A stretch of 64,000 nucleotides of DNA from Paraburkholderia silviterrae. Its GTDB lineage: Bacteria > Pseudomonadota > Gammaproteobacteria > Burkholderiales > Burkholderiaceae. Shown one piece after another: positions 18,490 to 26,293 of this stretch. Location of the stretch: contig NZ_SMRP01000005.1 of assembly GCF_004353915.1 (NCBI RefSeq), positions 356,515 through 420,514 of the forward strand, in the 5' to 3' direction. The notes beneath the pieces were generated by a model. That model was not told the origin of the DNA and did no database searches. It saw only the letters and a list, made by a program, of their open reading frames with translations. The position numbers and the translations under genes are program-made. Each line of letters begins with the position of its first letter. Position 1 is the first letter of the stretch.

Positions 18490-20871
18490 ATGAACATCAT
18501 CAAGCCCATGGCCGCCGGCATCCTGACGCGCACTTACCGCCTCGATGGCGTCGAGCGGCTCGGCGTGGCCATGCCGGTCATGACGACGCTCGACGAAGCG
18601 CCGCGCATCGTCGGCGAACAGGAGCTGTGGCAGCTCGCCCCCGAGGTGCTGCGCACGGCAACGCTCGATGCCGGGTTCGCCAAGCCGAACGCCGAATTTC
18701 TCGTTGCCGCCAGCGCCTGGCGCGCGCATTGCGACACGCGGCATGCAAGCCGCGTCGGCATCGAGTTCGGCGGCTGCGCGAAGCATCTGGCCGTCGCCTT
18801 CCCCGAAGCGGCCGACGAGACGCACATCGCGCTCGACGAATTCATGCCGCTCGCCGACGACGCGCCCGCGCGCCACGCACACTATGGCGAGTGGGATCAG
18901 GCCAGCGCCGCCGCCGATCCGTTCGGCTTCCCGCCGGCATTCGAGCGCGCATGGTTCAACGTCGCGCCCGCCGACCAGCAGCGGCACGATCTGCAAGCCT
19001 GGCCCGACGCCCTGCCGTGGCGCATCGCCGGCATGCATCCTGAGCACGCGCAGCAGCAAGGCAAGCTGCTGCCGCTGCGCGGCCGATGCTTCGTAGTCCG
19101 ACAAGGCTCGACGAGCCTCGAACCGGTGCCGATGCGCCTGTCGACCGTGTGGTTCATGCCCGACCGGGAGCGCGCCGTTCTCGTCTTTCACGGCGAGACG
19201 CCGCTCGCGCAATTCGATGCGAGCGATATCGCCAGCCTGATGCTCGCGCTCGAGACACCGGACGAAAGCCGCAGCATGGAGCACTACGCAGAGGTTCTGG
19301 CAAAGCGCTCGGACCCGCAGAACGCGGCCATGCACGCGTTGATCGACGCGGACCTGATGCCTTCGAACGTGAGCGCGGCCGTCGCCTTTCCCGACCCCAC
19401 GCCGCCGGCACCGGCATGGCAACTGTCCATGCAGCGCTACGGCGAACGGCTCGCGCGCGAGGCCGAGGCGCGCGCACAGGCAATGCCGCCAGCGGCGGCG
19501 GCCACGCTTGCCACACAGCCCGGCGCCGGATTCGGCGCGCTCGGGATGCCCGGCCCGGCACCGGCCCTGCCACGCCTGAGCGAGTTGCCCAGCTACGCGG
19601 AGAAGCAACAGGCCATGGCCGACGAAGCCATCGCGCAAGCCCGGGCGCACGCGGCCGCAGCGCGCACACAAATGGCCGCGCAACCGGGCGTTCCGCAAGG
19701 CATCAGCACCGCGCGGCGCGGACCGCCTCAAATCAAGCACCTGATGGATGCCTTGCGTGCTTCCCAGGCCACGCAGCTCGTGCCGCCGGAGACGGAAAGC
19801 AAGCTCCTCGCCATGTACCGGCAAGCGGCCCAGCATCAGGAAGCGGCACTGCCCGCAACTGCGGAAGCTTCGCAGTCCGCAAGGCATCGTGTGCAGGAAA
19901 AACTTGCGCGCGGCGCGTCGCTGGCCGGCGAGGATCTGACCGGCATCGACCTGAGCGGACTCGACCTGCGCGGCGCCGATCTGCGCGACGCACTCATGGA
20001 GAGCGCGGACCTGACCGGCACCGACCTGCGCGAAGCGACGCTCACGGGCGCGGTGCTCGTGCGGGCAACGCTGCACCAAACGCAGCTCGCCGGCGCCGAC
20101 CTCAGCGACGTCAACCTGTCGCTCGCGAACTGCAACGACGCTTCGTTCAAGGGCGCAAAGCTCGACCGTGCGACGTGCGAGAACACCGTGTTTCGCCGCT
20201 GCGATTTCAGCGAGGCGCATCTGGAGCGGCCCAACCTGCGCGAGTGCGAATGGGAAGCGGTGCGCTTCCTGGGCGCGGCGCTCAACGACCTCATCCTGAC
20301 GGGACAGACTTTTTCCGGCGCCGACTTCAGCGGCGCAACGATCCGCAAAATGACACTCGTCAAGTGCTCGCTGAAGGAGACCGCGTTCAGCGGCGCGGAT
20401 ATCGAAGGGTTCGGCCTGCTGGAAACCAGCGCCTCCCACGCGCGCTTTAACGACGCGTCGATCCGCAAGGCGTGCTTCGTCAAGGGCACGCGGCTCGACG
20501 CAGCGAATTTCGCGGGCGCGGCGCTCACGGAAGCCAATTTTCGCGCGGCGGACGCGCCGGGCCTCTGCCTCGAAAACGCGCGCACGGTGCAATGCGACTT
20601 CTCCGACGCCGTGCTCACGGGTGCGAACCTGCGCGGCGCGCGACTGCACGACGCGATGATGATCCGTACCGATCTGAGCGACGCCGACCTGACCAACAGC
20701 GACCTGATCGGCTCGGTCCTGCGCGGCGCAAAGCTCACACGCGCGAAGCTCGCGGGGGCGAACCTGTTTCGCGCGTTGCTCGCCGAGGCGCATCTGGAGC
20801 ATGCCGCCGGACTCGACGCCGCCTACACGGTCCAGACCATGTGGTCCCCACGCGCGAGGGCAGCGGCATGA
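18490..20871 (+). CDS. T6SS-associated DUF2169 protein with C-terminal pentapeptide repeats
   Basis: A 793-residue two-part protein. The N-terminal DUF2169 domain (about 1-290) has FERAWFNVAPADQQ, WRIAGMHPEH and LSTVWFMPDRERAVLVFHGE. An Ala/Gln-rich linker follows (about 310-470). Residues about 475-790 are pentapeptide repeats of the A(D/N)LxX type, such as GIDLSGLDLRGADLRDA, which fold into a right-handed square beta-helix. DUF2169 proteins occur beside vgrG and PAAR-like genes and are thought to help mount tip cargo on VgrG. The fusion to a long pentapeptide helix is notable. The stop overlaps the next gene by ATGA. Confidence 0.85.
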   Translation: MNIIKPMAAGILTRTYRLDGVERLGVAMPVMTTLDEAPRIVGEQELWQLAPEVLRTATLDAGFAKPNAEFLVAASAWRAHCDTRHASRVGIEFGGCAKHLAVAFPEAADETHIALDEFMPLADDAPARHAHYGEWDQASAAADPFGFPPAFERAWFNVAPADQQRHDLQAWPDALPWRIAGMHPEHAQQQGKLLPLRGRCFVVRQGSTSLEPVPMRLSTVWFMPDRERAVLVFHGETPLAQFDASDIASLMLALETPDESRSMEHYAEVLAKRSDPQNAAMHALIDADLMPSNVSAAVAFPDPTPPAPAWQLSMQRYGERLAREAEARAQAMPPAAAATLATQPGAGFGALGMPGPAPALPRLSELPSYAEKQQAMADEAIAQARAHAAAARTQMAAQPGVPQGISTARRGPPQIKHLMDALRASQATQLVPPETESKLLAMYRQAAQHQEAALPATAEASQSARHRVQEKLARGASLAGEDLTGIDLSGLDLRGADLRDALMESADLTGTDLREATLTGAVLVRATLHQTQLAGADLSDVNLSLANCNDASFKGAKLDRATCENTVFRRCDFSEAHLERPNLRECEWEAVRFLGAALNDLILTGQTFSGADFSGATIRKMTLVKCSLKETAFSGADIEGFGLLETSASHARFNDASIRKACFVKGTRLDAANFAGAALTEANFRAADAPGLCLENARTVQCDFSDAVLTGANLRGARLHDAMMIRTDLSDADLTNSDLIGSVLRGAKLTRAKLAGANLFRALLAEAHLEHAAGLDAAYTVQTMWSPRARAAA

Positions 20872-21953
20872 CGTTCACACGCGTAACCCTGCTCCAGCAC
20901 CTGCGCGAGGGCGCGCCCGTGCGCGACGTGGAACTGAGTGGTCTCTCGCTGGAGGACTGCGAGCTCGCTGGTGCGCGATTCGAAGGCGTGACTTTCACCG
21001 GGACGACGCTCGCGCGCGCCTCGCTGAAGGAATGCCTGTTCCAGCGTTGCGAGTGGCACGGCGTGACGCTCGCGCACGCGGACCTGAGCGGCAGCACCTG
21101 GGTCGATTGCAGCCTCATCTCGGTGGATGCATCGCACAGCGACCTCTGCAACGCCCGGTTCTCCGGCACGCATGCGCGCGACTGCGATTTCACGTCCGCG
21201 CGGGCGGAGGGCCTGGCCTGCATCGAAGGTGAGCTCGAGCGCTGCCGCTTCGACGCCGCTGCGCTCTCGCGCGCCCTCTTCGAGCGCGTAGCGCTACCCG
21301 GCATCTCGTTCAGGCAGACGCATATCGTCAAGACCGTTTTCCACAAACTCGATCTGCGCGACGCGGCCTTCGCCGGCGCAACGTTTGCCCAGGCTGCGTT
21401 CATCGACTGCAAGCTCGACGGCCAGCGGCTGCACGATCTCACTCTGCAGTCCTGCCAGTTCATCGAGTGCTCGCTCACGGATGCCGTGTTCGACCGCGCG
21501 ACACTGGCCGGCTGCAACTTCCAGCGCGCGGAGCTCGGAGGCGCATCGCTGCTCGCGGCCCAGGCGCCGGGCGCGATCTTCTATCAGGCGCGGCTCGCGC
21601 TCGCCCGGTTCCGCGACGCTCACCTGCCCGGCACGATGTGGATCGAGGCCTATGCGCAGCATGCGGACTTCGGCGGCGCGTCGCTGGAGGACGCGCAGTT
21701 TCGGGGCGCCGACGCGAGCCACGCCTCGTTTGCGGGCGCGCAGCTCACGCGCGCCGACTTTTCGGGCGCCATCCTCACCGGCGCCGACATGCGCGACGCC
21801 CGCATCGAGGGCCTGCGCTGCCAGGGCGCCATCGACGCGCCCTGCGCCGGCCTGCCCGGCATCGCCCCCGACGACGATGCGCGGCTTGCCGCCGAGCAAT
21901 GGTCGCGCGAGCGCGATGCGCGCCTCGGCACCGATATCTACGGAGAATCCTGA
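20868..21953 (+). CDS. T6SS-associated pentapeptide repeat protein
   Basis: A 361-residue protein made almost entirely of pentapeptide repeats, for example DVELSGLSLEDCELAGARFE near the start and GADASHASFAGAQLTRADFS near the end. It looks like a tandem copy of the repeat half of the preceding protein. There is no signal peptide and no catalytic domain. It begins at ATG 20868, overlapping the DUF2169 gene, and ends overlapping the DUF3540 gene by one base, so it belongs to the tip cassette. Its role (adaptor, spacer or cargo) is unknown. Confidence 0.85.
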   Translation: MTFTRVTLLQHLREGAPVRDVELSGLSLEDCELAGARFEGVTFTGTTLARASLKECLFQRCEWHGVTLAHADLSGSTWVDCSLISVDASHSDLCNARFSGTHARDCDFTSARAEGLACIEGELERCRFDAAALSRALFERVALPGISFRQTHIVKTVFHKLDLRDAAFAGATFAQAAFIDCKLDGQRLHDLTLQSCQFIECSLTDAVFDRATLAGCNFQRAELGGASLLAAQAPGAIFYQARLALARFRDAHLPGTMWIEAYAQHADFGGASLEDAQFRGADASHASFAGAQLTRADFSGAILTGADMRDARIEGLRCQGAIDAPCAGLPGIAPDDDARLAAEQWSRERDARLGTDIYGES

Positions 21954-22633
21954 TGAAAACGAACATCGCCGCATTCCCTGTGAAGCGATCCAGCGCCGCC
22001 ATGCCGCTGCCCGCCGGCATGCCGCTTCCTGCCGGCAGGGTCCTCACACGGCTGGCCGACAATCACTGGCTCGTCGAAATGCCCGGCGCGAATGTGCCTT
22101 GCCGGCGCGCCGTCTCGTGTCTGGTCGACCCGCAGCCCGGCGACCGCGTCGCGCTATGCGACAGCGATGGCGAGACCTTCGTGCTCGCCGTGCTCGAGCG
22201 GCCCGACCATGGCGCGCTCACGCACCTGCGCGTCGACGGCGATCTGCTGCTCGAAGCCACGCACGATCTGCAGCTGCGCGCGGGCCGCGAGCTGGCCGGC
22301 GAGGCGCAGCAGACCCTGCGCCTCGACACCGCGGATCTGCGCGTGGGCACGCGAACGGCCCGGCTCACCGGCGAGGACGTCGAAGTGCAGGCGGGCGAAG
22401 CGCGCCTGCACACGGGCCTCATGCGTGTCGTTGCGAACGTGCTCGAAAGCGTTGCGAAGCGCATCACCCAGGTGAGCCGCACTTCGTATCGCAGCGTCGA
22501 GACGGTCGATCATCTGCGCGCGGCGCACGTCGATCACGCGGCCTCCACGAGCATGCGCCTGCACGGCCGTGCTGTGCTGCTGACGGCCGAGCAGCTCACC
22601 AAGGTCGATGCCGACCAGATCCACCTGGGGTGA
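21953..22633 (+). CDS. T6SS-associated DUF3540 protein
   Basis: A 226-residue protein that fits the DUF3540 family: a small N-terminal beta domain (PGDRVALCDSDGETFVLAVL) followed by a VgrG-tip-like region rich in short repeats (LRVDGDLLLEATHDLQLRAG, LRLDTADLRVG). A C-terminal segment with RSVETVDHLRAAHVDH follows. DUF3540 genes travel with DUF2169 and DUF4150 genes near vgrG; the function is not established. The start overlaps the previous stop (TGATG), with GGAG at 21942-21945 as ribosome site. Confidence 0.8.
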   Translation: MKTNIAAFPVKRSSAAMPLPAGMPLPAGRVLTRLADNHWLVEMPGANVPCRRAVSCLVDPQPGDRVALCDSDGETFVLAVLERPDHGALTHLRVDGDLLLEATHDLQLRAGRELAGEAQQTLRLDTADLRVGTRTARLTGEDVEVQAGEARLHTGLMRVVANVLESVAKRITQVSRTSYRSVETVDHLRAAHVDHAASTSMRLHGRAVLLTAEQLTKVDADQIHLG

Positions 22634-22638
22634 ACATC

Positions 22639-23025
22639 ATGGTCATGGTCAATTCGAGCATCGGCGGCGGCAACGACGCCACCAGCGTCAATGCCACCCC
22701 ACCCTTCGGCACGCCGGTCGGCTATGGCAATCACGCCAGCCGCAGCGAGGCGATTCCCAACAATCCCACCATCCAGGTGGGGGGCGGTCCGGTCCACAAC
22801 GTGGCAACCGTCATCCCGTCCACCAAGGGCGATGCCGGTGGCTCGATGGGTGGCGTCGCGTCCGGCACGGTCAGTTCGTATAGCCGCAACATCATCGGCT
22901 CGAGCAAGGTGTTCGTGGGCGGCAGCCAGATCACGCGCAACACCGACCCCACTACGCAGAACGCGACAAACACGCAAGGCACGGGCACGTCGCCGAGTCA
23001 AGTGACCATCTACGTGTTCGCATGA
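22639..23025 (+). CDS. PAAR-like (DUF4150) T6SS tip protein
   Basis: A 128-residue PAAR-like protein from ATG 22639; GTG 22630 overlapping the DUF3540 stop is an alternative. It is Gly/Asn/Thr-rich with SEAIPNNPTIQVGGGPVHNV and GGSQITRNTDPTTQNATNTQ, as in DUF4150 domains that cap the VgrG spike. There is no C-terminal toxin domain: the protein ends right after the cap. It is followed with an ATGA overlap by tssJ. Confidence 0.8.
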   Translation: MVMVNSSIGGGNDATSVNATPPFGTPVGYGNHASRSEAIPNNPTIQVGGGPVHNVATVIPSTKGDAGGSMGGVASGTVSSYSRNIIGSSKVFVGGSQITRNTDPTTQNATNTQGTGTSPSQVTIYVFA

Positions 23026-23588
23026 GAATCGATTCGATATCCTCAGAAAAACCGCTCACGCCGCTCGCCGATCCTGCGCGCCGCCGCTGGATCGCGGCGC
23101 TCGGCGGCTTGCTCGTGACCGGCTGCTCGTCCACGCCGCCCGCGAGCGACGCGACCGCCTACAGCGTGCATATCGCGGTGGACAAGCTCGTGAACCCCGA
23201 CAGCCGCGGGCGGCCCTCGCCGATTCTCGTCGGCGTCTACGAACTCAAGACCACCGACGCCTTCGCCCTCGCGAGCTTCCCCGCGCTCCAGGAGCGCGCG
23301 AAGGAGACGCTGGGCGAAGACCTCGTGTCGCTCGAACAGATGGTGCTCGTGCCTGGCGAGCGCCGCATCGTCAAACGGCGCGCCAACGAAATGGTCCACG
23401 CGGTGGGTTTCGTCGCCGGCTATCGACAACTGGAGCAAAGCGCCTGGCGCAGTTCGGTGGAATTGCAGGCCCCGCGCCGCAACGCACTCGTCTCGTTCGT
23501 CTGGCCGTTTGCGCCCGAGCCGCCTGCCATTGCGCTGCGTGTGGGCGAACGCAGTCTCGTTTCAGACATGAAGGGAAAAAATCAATGA
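23022..23588 (+). CDS. tssJ: T6SS outer-membrane lipoprotein TssJ
   Basis: A 188-residue lipoprotein. The N-terminus has Arg20-Arg22, a short hydrophobic stretch and lipobox VTGC with Cys35. The mature part has the TssJ beta-sandwich pattern (SVHIAVDKLVNPDSRGRPSP, then VGVYELKTTDAFALASF). TssJ anchors the membrane complex in the outer membrane and binds periplasmic TssM. It overlaps the preceding tip gene and the following tssK, each by 4 bases. The 22 residues ahead of the hydrophobic core are longer than usual. Confidence 0.9.
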   Translation: MRIDSISSEKPLTPLADPARRRWIAALGGLLVTGCSSTPPASDATAYSVHIAVDKLVNPDSRGRPSPILVGVYELKTTDAFALASFPALQERAKETLGEDLVSLEQMVLVPGERRIVKRRANEMVHAVGFVAGYRQLEQSAWRSSVELQAPRRNALVSFVWPFAPEPPAIALRVGERSLVSDMKGKNQ

Positions 23589-24979
23589 GCACACTCGATG
23601 GATTGCACGACGCACCGCCCGATGCCTTGCCCCCACGCAATCCGCACGCTGCGCATAGCAAGGTCGTCTGGTCGGAAGGCATGTATCTGCGGCCCCAGCA
23701 CTTCCAGCAACTCGAGCGCTACCTCGAAGGTTACGTGCAGCAGCGCTGCGGCGCGCTCGAAGGGCCGTTCTGGGGCTTCGCCGCACTCGATCTCGATGCG
23801 GACGCCCTCGCGCTCGGCAAGATCGCCGTCCTCGGCGCGCAAGGCGTCTTCCCGGACGGCACGCCGTTCGACCTGACGAGTGCCGATGAGCTGCCCGCAC
23901 CCCTCGATATCCCGACGAGCGCCGATGGCGAGCTCGTCGTGCTCGCCTGGCCGGTCCAGCGCGCCGGCGCCGAAGACATCATCTTTGAAGTGCAGTCCGA
24001 ATCGATCGCGCGATACAGCGTTTTCACCGGCGAAGTCGCGGACACCAACGCCGCCGCGCTCGGCCACGCCACCCTGGACCTCGCGCGTCCGCGCGTGCGG
24101 CTTGCCCTCGCCTCGCAGCTCGGCGGCGAATGGCAGACGCTCGGTGTCGTGCGCGTGCGCGAACGTCTCGCCGACAACCGCGTGGTGCTCGATCCGCGCT
24201 ATGTTCCGCCCATGCTCGTTGCCAGCAGCCACCCGGTGCTGCAAGGCTACGCCGGTGAATTGCACGGGCTGCTCGAGCAACGCGCCCAGGCGCTCGCGCA
24301 ACGCATTGCGCAACCGGCGCGCGCAGGCGTGGCCGAAGTCGCGGAATTCCTGCTGCTTGCGCTCGTCAACCGCGCGCTCGCCGATACGTCGCGTGCGCTT
24401 TCGAACCCCCACAGCCACCCGCACAGCTGGTTTCGCGAATGGCTGCGCCTTGCGTTCGAGCTCAGCACCTATACGAGCGACGCGCGCACGCCCGCGTTGC
24501 GGCCGGTCTACCGGCACGACGACCTGCACGGCAGCTTCGCGCCGCTGATGGCGCAGTTGCGCACGGCGCTCTCGATCGTGCTGGAGCAGCATGCGGTGGC
24601 GCTGCCGCTGCACGAGCGGGCGCACCGCGTATGGGTCGCCGAAGTGCCGTCGCTCGACTTGCTGCGCGACGCCGGTTTCGTGCTCGCGGTCCAGGCGGAG
24701 CTGCCCGCCGACACGATGCGCTCGCGCTTTCCCGCGCAAATCAAGATCGGCCCGGTGGAGCGCCTCGCCGACCTCGTGCACCTGCAACTGCCCGGCATCG
24801 GCCTGCGCCTCTTGCCTGCCGCACCGCGCCAGATTCCCTATCACGCGGGCTTTCACTACTTCGAGCTCGAAACGGCCGGCGACCTGTGGAAGCAACTCGA
24901 ACAGTCGGCCGGGCTCGCACTGCATGTCGCCGGCGAGCTACCCGGACTCACGATGACCTGCTGGGCGATCCGCCGCTAG
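23585..24979 (+). CDS. tssK: T6SS baseplate-membrane connector TssK
   Basis: A 464-residue TssK/VasE protein of normal length. The diagnostic opening VVWSEGMYLRPQHFQQLERY is at about 21-40, and the C-terminal region includes FHYFELETAGDLWKQLEQS. TssK trimers join the baseplate to the TssL-TssM complex. The ATG overlaps the tssJ stop. The stop is 51 bases before tssL, the widest gap in this part of the operon. Confidence 0.94.
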   Translation: MSTLDGLHDAPPDALPPRNPHAAHSKVVWSEGMYLRPQHFQQLERYLEGYVQQRCGALEGPFWGFAALDLDADALALGKIAVLGAQGVFPDGTPFDLTSADELPAPLDIPTSADGELVVLAWPVQRAGAEDIIFEVQSESIARYSVFTGEVADTNAAALGHATLDLARPRVRLALASQLGGEWQTLGVVRVRERLADNRVVLDPRYVPPMLVASSHPVLQGYAGELHGLLEQRAQALAQRIAQPARAGVAEVAEFLLLALVNRALADTSRALSNPHSHPHSWFREWLRLAFELSTYTSDARTPALRPVYRHDDLHGSFAPLMAQLRTALSIVLEQHAVALPLHERAHRVWVAEVPSLDLLRDAGFVLAVQAELPADTMRSRFPAQIKIGPVERLADLVHLQLPGIGLRLLPAAPRQIPYHAGFHYFELETAGDLWKQLEQSAGLALHVAGELPGLTMTCWAIRR

Positions 24980-25030
24980 CGCGCCCGCATGCCTTGCGCT
25001 GCGCGCCGCCTTCGCCCTCTGCCCTGAGCC

Positions 25031-26293
25031 ATGAACACCGTTGCCTTGTCGCCTAACGATATGCCCCTCGATGCCGCGCGCAAACCTCCCGCGCCCAAGC
25101 CCTTTCCCGCGGCTGCCGTCAGCGACCCGAACTCGCGCAACCGGCTGGTTTCGCTCGCCAGCCGGCTGCTCGACGCCATCGTGCAGATCAGGCTGCAATC
25201 GCCGACCGAACCGCGCGCCCTGCGCGAGCAGCTCATGCGGGAAATGCGCGCTTTCCAGTCCCATGCGCAGCAAGCCGGGTTGTCGCCGGAAACCATCGTC
25301 GCCGCGCGCTATTGCCTGTGCACGGCGCTGGACGAAGCGGTTGCGCTCACGCCCTGGGGCCGTGCGCATGCCTGGTCATCCTATGGATTGCTGGTCGCGT
25401 TTCATAACGAGACGTGGGGCGGAGAAAAGTTCTTTCAGCTGCTCGCACGCCTGTCGGCGCAGCCCCAACTGCACGTCGATCTGATGGAGCTCCAGTATGT
25501 CTGCCTCGCGCTCGGCTTCCAGGGGCGCTACCACGTGATGCGCGATGGGGCCGTCAAGCTCGAAGGGCTGCGCCACCGCCTCTACCGCCTGCTCAGCACC
25601 ACGCGCGCGCCCGTGCCGCAGGCGCTCTCGCCGCAATGCCGCGCGCCGGACAGCACCGCGGCGCCGCGCCTGCGCTTTGGCTTGCCGCCGTGGGTATGGG
25701 TCGCCTCTGCCGCACTGCTGGCCGCCGTGTGCCTCGCGGGCTTCCGTTTCGCCATCGACTCGCGCGGGGCCCGCACCGAAGCGGCCATCGCCGCATTGCG
25801 CCTGCCCGAGGTGGCCGCGCCCGTGCCCAACGACATCGCCCGCTGGCTCGCCACCGATATCGCCTCGGGCCGGCTCACCGTGCACAGCACGGAGGACCGC
25901 ACGATCATCGCCATCCGCGGCGACGGCGCATTCGTCTCCGGCGCCACGCAGGTCATACCGTCCTATCAGCCCACCGTCGAGCGCATCGCCGCCGCGCTGA
26001 ACCGCTTTCCCGGCGATCTGGCCATCACGGGCCACACCGACAACCAACCCGTGCGCACGCCGGCGATCGGCTCGAACACCGCCCTCTCCGTCGCCCGCGC
26101 GGCCTCGGTCAAAGATGCGCTGCTCGCAGCCGGTCTTGCCGGCAACCGGTCGATCAAGGCCGAAGGCGCCGGCGACTCGCAGCCGATCGACACCAATGCA
26201 ACGCCCGCGGGCCGCGCGCATAACCGGCGCGTGGACATCGTGCTGTTCCTCACGCGCGGCGCGCCCGCTCCATCGCCTTCGCACTCCTCATGA
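25031..26293 (+). CDS. tssL: T6SS inner-membrane protein TssL with C-terminal OmpA domain
   Basis: A 420-residue TssL of the extended type. The cytoplasmic DotU/IcmH domain (about 35-195) has ARYCLCTALDEAVALTPWG and LMELQYVCLALGFQGRY. One membrane helix lies at about 217-240. The periplasmic OmpA-like peptidoglycan-binding domain (about 300-410) has ITGHTDNQPVRT, ALSVARAASVKDAL and NRRVDIVLF. It anchors the membrane complex to the cell wall. The stop overlaps tssM by ATGA. Confidence 0.94.
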   Translation: MNTVALSPNDMPLDAARKPPAPKPFPAAAVSDPNSRNRLVSLASRLLDAIVQIRLQSPTEPRALREQLMREMRAFQSHAQQAGLSPETIVAARYCLCTALDEAVALTPWGRAHAWSSYGLLVAFHNETWGGEKFFQLLARLSAQPQLHVDLMELQYVCLALGFQGRYHVMRDGAVKLEGLRHRLYRLLSTTRAPVPQALSPQCRAPDSTAAPRLRFGLPPWVWVASAALLAAVCLAGFRFAIDSRGARTEAAIAALRLPEVAAPVPNDIARWLATDIASGRLTVHSTEDRTIIAIRGDGAFVSGATQVIPSYQPTVERIAAALNRFPGDLAITGHTDNQPVRTPAIGSNTALSVARAASVKDALLAAGLAGNRSIKAEGAGDSQPIDTNATPAGRAHNRRVDIVLFLTRGAPAPSPSHSS

